From positions 1 through 15,134 of the forward strand of contig CAZNJT010000035.1 in the NCBI GenBank assembly GCA_964573475.1: a DNA stretch of 15,134 bases, in the 5' to 3' direction. The translations under genes were made by a program, and so were the position numbers. Numbering within the stretch: position 1 is the stretch's first letter; each line of letters begins with the position of its first letter. Positions 12,048 to 15,134 of this stretch are shown here, in pieces. The DNA is from CAVZKK01 sp964573475 (lineage in GTDB: Archaea > Thermoproteota > Bathyarchaeia > Bathyarchaeales > Bathycorpusculaceae). The notes below the pieces were generated by a model. That model made no database searches. It was not told the DNA's origin and was given only the letters and a program-made list of their open reading frames with translations.

Positions 12048-13808
12048 ATGTCATTGACGCTTGAAGAACATGCTGAGCTTAAGGAAATTATTCGGAAAAT
12101 TGCCTTGCTAAATGCTGTTAGGCATGATGGTAAAGCGCAAGCAGGACCTGTCATTGGAAAAATTCTAGGTGAAAAATCCGAGTTTAGAGCTAAAGTTAAA
12201 GAACTATCAGCTCTCGTTAATGATATAGTTGAGGAAGTCAACAATCTTCCATTAAGCGAACAACAATGCATTGTTGAGGAGAAATGGCCTGAAGCCCTCG
12301 TAAAGGAAAAAGTTGAAGAGGAAAAGCGTCTTCCGCCTTTACCAAACGTAGATAAGTATGCGCAGGTTGTTACGCGTTTTTCGCCAAACCCAGACTGTGT
12401 CCTGCACTTGGGCTCGGCAAGAGCCATAATATTATGCTATGAGTACGCACAAATGTATAGGGGCAAGTTCATTCTGCGCTTTGAGGACACAGACCCTAAA
12501 TTGAAAAGGCCTGTTTTAGAGTTTTATGACCGTATCAGAGAAGATTTAGCTTGGCTCGGATGCAAGCCAGACGAGGAATACATTCAAAGTGACAGAATTC
12601 CCATCTATTATGAGTATGCTGAAAAGCTGTTGAGGGATGGTAACGCCTATATTTGCGCATGCCAGCCGGAACTATTTCGAGAGAAGATATTAGCGAGCAA
12701 GCCATGTGAATGCCGCAATTTGCCGCCAGAAGAACATCTTATGAGATGGCAACGCATGCTTGAGGGCAGTTATAGAGAAGGCGAAGTGGTATTCCGCGTG
12801 AAAACTGATTTGAATCATCCAAATCCAGCCGTCAGAGACTGGCCGGCCCTCCGTGTCATAGATGCCGAAAAGTATCCGCATCCAAGGGTTGGAAGCAAAT
12901 ATCGTGTCTGGCCACTATACAATTTCGCATGTGGTATAGACGATCATCTTATGGGAGTGACCCACATAATCCGGGGAAAAGAGCACTTAACCAACATGGT
13001 TCGGCAGGAATATATGTATAAGTATCTAGGCTGGCAATATCCAGAAGCTATACATTATGGTAGGCTCAAAATAACCGGGGCATCACTAAGCAAGTCAAAA
13101 ATTGTTCAGGGAATAAGGGAAGGCTTATACAAGGATTGGGATGACCCCCGTCTGGCAACTTTTGCAGCCTTGAGAAGACGTGGAATAACACCGGAAGCCA
13201 TTAAGAAAATGATAATTGATGTTGGACCCAAAACTTCAGACGTCATTTTAAGCTGGGAAAATATGTATGCGTATAACCGCAAAATCTTAGACCCAACGGC
13301 TGATAGATACTTTTTCGTGCATAACCCAATAGAATTGACGGTGAAACAGATTCCAAAAGTGTTTATGTCAAGGCTTCATTTGCATCCAGACCAGCCTGAA
13401 AGAGGGTTCAGAGAATACACAATAAAGCCTCAAGGAGACAAAAATTCCGCAGGTTTCTGGGTTTCAAAGAAGGACATAGATGATTCAAAAATTGGAAATA
13501 TAATTCGCCTCATGGAACTTTTTAACATAGAAATCGAAAACGTAAACGCATACTCTGCTCAAGCATTTTTCATCAGCGAATCGTATGAAGAGGTAAGAAA
13601 GACTAAGTCGCAGCTAATTCATTGGATACCTGTTGGAGAGGACATGCCCTGTCAAGTCGTTATGCCCGACGCAACAGTAACGGAAGGAATTGCTGAAAGC
13701 GCTTGTAAACAGTTAAAGCCTAATAGCATAATACAGTTTGAAAGGTTTGGCTTCGTCAGAATCGACAAGGTTAACACGAAACTAACAGCCTACTATGCTC
13801 ACAAATAG
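12048..13808 (+). CDS. gltX: Glutamyl-tRNA synthetase, archaeal/eukaryotic type
   Basis: 586 residues, normal for archaeal GluRS. It charges tRNA-Glu with glutamate; in archaea such enzymes may be non-discriminating if tRNA-Gln is made by a transamidation route. Residues 1-100 form a charged helical N-terminal domain. The Rossmann core has TRFSPNPDCVLHLGSARA with the HIGH-like HLGS at 120-123, FILRFEDTDP, VWPLYNFACGIDDHLMGVTH, and a KMSKS-like SLSKSK at 346-351. Between them, CAC (203-205) and CEC (220-222) form a probable zinc knuckle. The C-terminal part is the all-beta anticodon domain of the GlnRS-like class. ATG 12048 is 15 nt after the prenyl synthase stop. The stop codon shares its last base with a possible GTG start of srp19. 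Confidence 0.95.
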   Translation: MSLTLEEHAELKEIIRKIALLNAVRHDGKAQAGPVIGKILGEKSEFRAKVKELSALVNDIVEEVNNLPLSEQQCIVEEKWPEALVKEKVEEEKRLPPLPNVDKYAQVVTRFSPNPDCVLHLGSARAIILCYEYAQMYRGKFILRFEDTDPKLKRPVLEFYDRIREDLAWLGCKPDEEYIQSDRIPIYYEYAEKLLRDGNAYICACQPELFREKILASKPCECRNLPPEEHLMRWQRMLEGSYREGEVVFRVKTDLNHPNPAVRDWPALRVIDAEKYPHPRVGSKYRVWPLYNFACGIDDHLMGVTHIIRGKEHLTNMVRQEYMYKYLGWQYPEAIHYGRLKITGASLSKSKIVQGIREGLYKDWDDPRLATFAALRRRGITPEAIKKMIIDVGPKTSDVILSWENMYAYNRKILDPTADRYFFVHNPIELTVKQIPKVFMSRLHLHPDQPERGFREYTIKPQGDKNSAGFWVSKKDIDDSKIGNIIRLMELFNIEIENVNAYSAQAFFISESYEEVRKTKSQLIHWIPVGEDMPCQVVMPDATVTEGIAESACKQLKPNSIIQFERFGFVRIDKVNTKLTAYYAHK

Positions 13809-13825
13809 TGATGGGAGAAGAAAAC

Positions 13826-14125
13826 ATGCGTAAACAAGATAAAATGATCATTTGGCCAGCCTACTTCGATTCGACAAAGACAAGAAGGGATGGTAGGCGA
13901 ATCCCTAAAAGTTTGGCTGTGCCTTCTCCGAAGATTTTAGAGATAAAAGATGCTGCGGAAAAGATTGGCTTAGAGTATGAACTTGTCGGTGATGCTGGTT
14001 ACCCAAAGACACCGTGGTTGAAAACTGGTATGCTTCTTGTGAAGAAAAATGAGACGAAAGACCGGATAATTAAAAGTGTTGCAAAACAACTGTTAAAGAT
14101 TCGGAGCACAGCTGCAACAAAATAG
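13826..14125 (+). CDS. srp19: Signal recognition particle 19 kDa protein
   Basis: 99 residues, the usual archaeal SRP19 size. It binds helices 6 and 8 of SRP RNA and prepares the site for SRP54 in co-translational membrane targeting. Diagnostic segments are IIWPAYFDSTKTRRDGRRIP at the N-terminus, KSLAVPSPKILEIKDAAEKI, and the lysine-rich end. ATG 13826 is chosen because GGGAGAAG (13813-13820) sits 5 nt upstream. GTG 13808 or ATG 13811 would add five or six residues (MMGEEN) and overlap or abut gltX. This is the last gene of the + strand run; only 10 nt separate it from the 3' end of rps8e on the other strand. Confidence 0.95.
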   Translation: MRKQDKMIIWPAYFDSTKTRRDGRRIPKSLAVPSPKILEIKDAAEKIGLEYELVGDAGYPKTPWLKTGMLLVKKNETKDRIIKSVAKQLLKIRSTAATK

Positions 14126-14135
14126 ACAGGACAGA

Positions 14136-14534
14136 TTAGCTCTTTTCTTCTTCTCTGATTAGAACGGCGTTTATTATTCCATCTTGTCCCGGACGAGAAG
14201 TAACACGCGCCAAACCAAGAGAAGTTTCTATCACTGCGCCTTTCGTTATTACGCCCCTGCGGTCGTAGTCAACGTTGACGGGGTTTTTAACAACCCGCAT
14301 AATTTCAACCTTTTCTGTTTTTCCGCTTTTCGGATCAGTTACGCACACGTACTTGTCGCTTAAAGCCTTGATTTTCGTGGTTTCTCCTCTTCCCCTAACG
14401 ATTTTCTTTTTCGGTTCGCCGAGGATGGTTTCGGCTGGAAATCTTCCTTCTTCAAATTTCCTCTTTCGCCTGTAGGCTCTTTTTCTGCCTCCCGACAGTT
14501 TTTTCTTGCGCATATCGCCGTGCCAAACCGACAT
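14136..14534 (-). CDS. rps8e: 30S ribosomal protein S8e (eS8)
   Basis: 132 residues, typical for archaeal eS8, a small-subunit protein with no bacterial counterpart. The N-terminus SVWHGDMRKKKLSGGRKRAY, then RRKRKFEEGRFPAETILGE, is diagnostic. It continues with KIVRGRGETTKIKAL, KNPVNVDYDRRGVITKGAVI, ARVTSRPGQDGIINAVL and an acidic tail REEEKS. ATG at 14534-14532 is the start; an in-frame stop lies shortly upstream, so no longer form is possible. It runs opposite to the large operon and converges on srp19. It has its own probable promoter in the 74-nt gap before scpB. Confidence 0.96.
   Translation of the reverse strand: MSVWHGDMRKKKLSGGRKRAYRRKRKFEEGRFPAETILGEPKKKIVRGRGETTKIKALSDKYVCVTDPKSGKTEKVEIMRVVKNPVNVDYDRRGVITKGAVIETSLGLARVTSRPGQDGIINAVLIREEEKS
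14138..14158 (+). terminator. Possible pyrimidine-tract terminator of the + strand operon
   Basis: Thirteen bases past the srp19 stop the + strand is almost all T and C (ctcttttcttcttctctg). Archaeal transcription often ends at T-rich tracts without a hairpin. This one overlaps the 3' coding end of rps8e, where the same bases encode an acidic REEEKS tail, so the pyrimidine bias may be only codon-driven. The call is weak. Confidence 0.25.
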
Positions 14535-14549
14535 GTCAAATTTCCCTTT

Positions 14550-14565
14550 TTAGTTTCTAAACTAA
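14550..14565. repeat. Short perfect inverted repeat in the rps8e leader
   Basis: TTAGTTT (14550-14556) and AAACTAA (14559-14565) are exact reverse complements around a 2-nt centre, forming a 16-bp near-palindrome. It ends 16 nt upstream of the rps8e start and lies at or just after the predicted transcription start. It could be an operator or a small mRNA hairpin; given its A/T content it may also be chance. Confidence 0.35.
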
Positions 14566-14590
14566 GTGTTCACTATCACCGTTATTTTGC

Positions 14591-14602
14591 AATATAAACC
14601 TA
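14591..14602 (-). promoter_or_regulatory. TATA-type promoter of rps8e
   Basis: On the - strand this reads TAGGTTTATATT, with a good archaeal TATA box, TTTATATT, at 14598-14591. Normal spacing puts transcription start near 14566-14571 and a leader of roughly 32-38 nt before the ATG at 14534. It lies in the 74-nt spacer after the scpB stop, so rps8e need not depend on read-through from scpB. Confidence 0.5.
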
Positions 14603-14608
14603 TCCATT

Positions 14609-15134
14609 TCAAGGTCTAAGCGTTTCTTGTCTTGAGAAGTCTTCAAAAACGTGTTTCAACTCTTTTTTCATGGTTACCACATCGTGGCTTAAACCGAAGT
14701 AGTCAGCAAAATATTCAGTTGTTCTGAGAACCGTTGAACGTCCGCTTCTCTCGGCGGCGATTAAACCCATTTCCTTCAGCAGTCTTATGTGACCGTAGAC
14801 ATGATGCCCTCGTACTTCAACAACTCTTTTTTGGGATATTGGCTGTCTATAGGCTATGTATGAAAGCGTTTTTAATGGACCCGTTGAAAGCAGGGGTCTG
14901 GTGACAAGTTTCTTAACGTAAGGTGTGAATTCAGCTTTTAACTGCAAAACATATCTTTCATCTTTTAACTCTAAAATTTCAAGAGCCGTATTTCTACTCG
15001 CATATTCTTTCATAAGCATCTTTGCAAGTTTTCTTGTTTTGTTTTTTGAGCGAGTCTTCAAAACTGAACATAACTCGTTTAGGTCTAAGGGGCGACCAGC
15101 AACGTATAAAGCGGCTTCCAATAAAGCTAGGTCA
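14609..15134 (-). CDS. scpB: Segregation and condensation protein B, 5' end outside the window
   Basis: 174 residues are visible and the frame runs open to the right edge. ScpB is a dimeric winged-helix protein that, with the kleisin ScpA, binds SMC in chromosome condensation. Family features: LLEAALYVAGRPLDLNEL near the start, ERYVLQLKAEFTPYV, the conserved LSTGPLKTLSYIAYRQPISQ segment, EVRGHHVYGHIRLLKEMGLI and the closing GRSTVLRTTEYFADYFGLS. A TTG at 15121 could serve as a start, but the codons before it (D-L-A-L) continue the family's usual N-terminal helix. I therefore treat the gene as truncated by the window, with probably only a few to about ten residues missing. Confidence 0.92.
   Translation of the reverse strand, partial: DLALLEAALYVAGRPLDLNELCSVLKTRSKNKTRKLAKMLMKEYASRNTALEILELKDERYVLQLKAEFTPYVKKLVTRPLLSTGPLKTLSYIAYRQPISQKRVVEVRGHHVYGHIRLLKEMGLIAAERSGRSTVLRTTEYFADYFGLSHDVVTMKKELKHVFEDFSRQETLRP

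Noticed and set aside
14571..14580. GGTGAT on the - strand upstream of rps8e as a Shine-Dalgarno or leader peptide signal
   Set aside because: It matches the Shine-Dalgarno consensus well but lies about 40 nt from the rps8e ATG and probably upstream of the transcription start; the only nearby frame is three codons long.
15121..15134. scpB starting at TTG 15121
   Set aside because: The frame stays open to the window edge and the preceding codons continue the usual ScpB N-terminal helix, so the true start is probably outside.
1..15134. CRISPR array, insertion sequence, integrase, toxin-antitoxin or other mobile or defence system
   Set aside because: No regularly spaced repeats, transposase motifs, terminal inverted repeats or defence genes are seen; gene content is almost wholly conserved housekeeping.

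Overview
This is a stretch of archaeal chromosome. The evidence is the gene content: archaeal/eukaryotic-type ribosomal proteins (uS13, uS4, uS11, eL18, uL13, uS9, uS2, eS8), RNA polymerase subunits RpoD and RpoN, SRP19, an archaeal-type GluRS and an archaeal isoprenoid pathway that uses isopentenyl phosphate kinase. A TATA-type promoter precedes the main gene run. Base composition is moderate (by eye about 40% G+C). The linkage of ribosomal genes to enolase, Memo and lipid genes, the ferredoxin-bearing RpoD and a nearby scpB suggest a TACK lineage, and my best guess is Bathyarchaeia. That is an impression of style, not something I can prove from the window.

Layout. 1-219: C-terminal part of a small unrecognised beta-rich protein. 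220-367: non-coding spacer with a small inverted repeat. 368-1261: a protein with two GNAT-like halves. 1262-1400: spacer with the clearest promoter in the window. 1401-14125: one long, tightly packed + strand run of 16 genes, with gaps mostly under 25 nt and several overlaps: rps13, rps4, rps11, (93-nt gap with an inverted repeat), rpoD, rpl18e, rpl13, rps9, rpoN, eno, rps2, Memo/amrB, mvk, ipk, fni, prenyl-diphosphate synthase, gltX, srp19. Then a convergent junction and two - strand genes: rps8e (14136-14534, with its own probable promoter) and scpB (14609 to beyond the right edge).

How the genes fit together. The first half makes ribosome and RNA polymerase parts. The second half carries consecutive late steps of archaeal lipid biosynthesis: mevalonate kinase, isopentenyl phosphate kinase, FMN-dependent IPP isomerase and a prenyl-diphosphate synthase giving the C20 (or similar) chain for membrane ether lipids. 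GluRS and SRP19 then supply charged tRNA and membrane targeting. The enzymes between mevalonate phosphate and isopentenyl phosphate are not here and must be encoded elsewhere.

The window is mostly a conserved housekeeping supercluster, and I do not see a new defence, mobile or secondary-metabolite system. The points most worth a second look are: the prenyl synthase, whose motifs look like eukaryotic-type (type III) GGPP synthases; a divergent but catalytically complete enolase; RpoD with two full [4Fe-4S] motifs; the absence of rpoK and RNase J from places where related archaea often have them; frequent TTG starts, including two that overlap the upstream gene by exactly 14 nt; and palindromic elements ahead of rpoD and rps8e.
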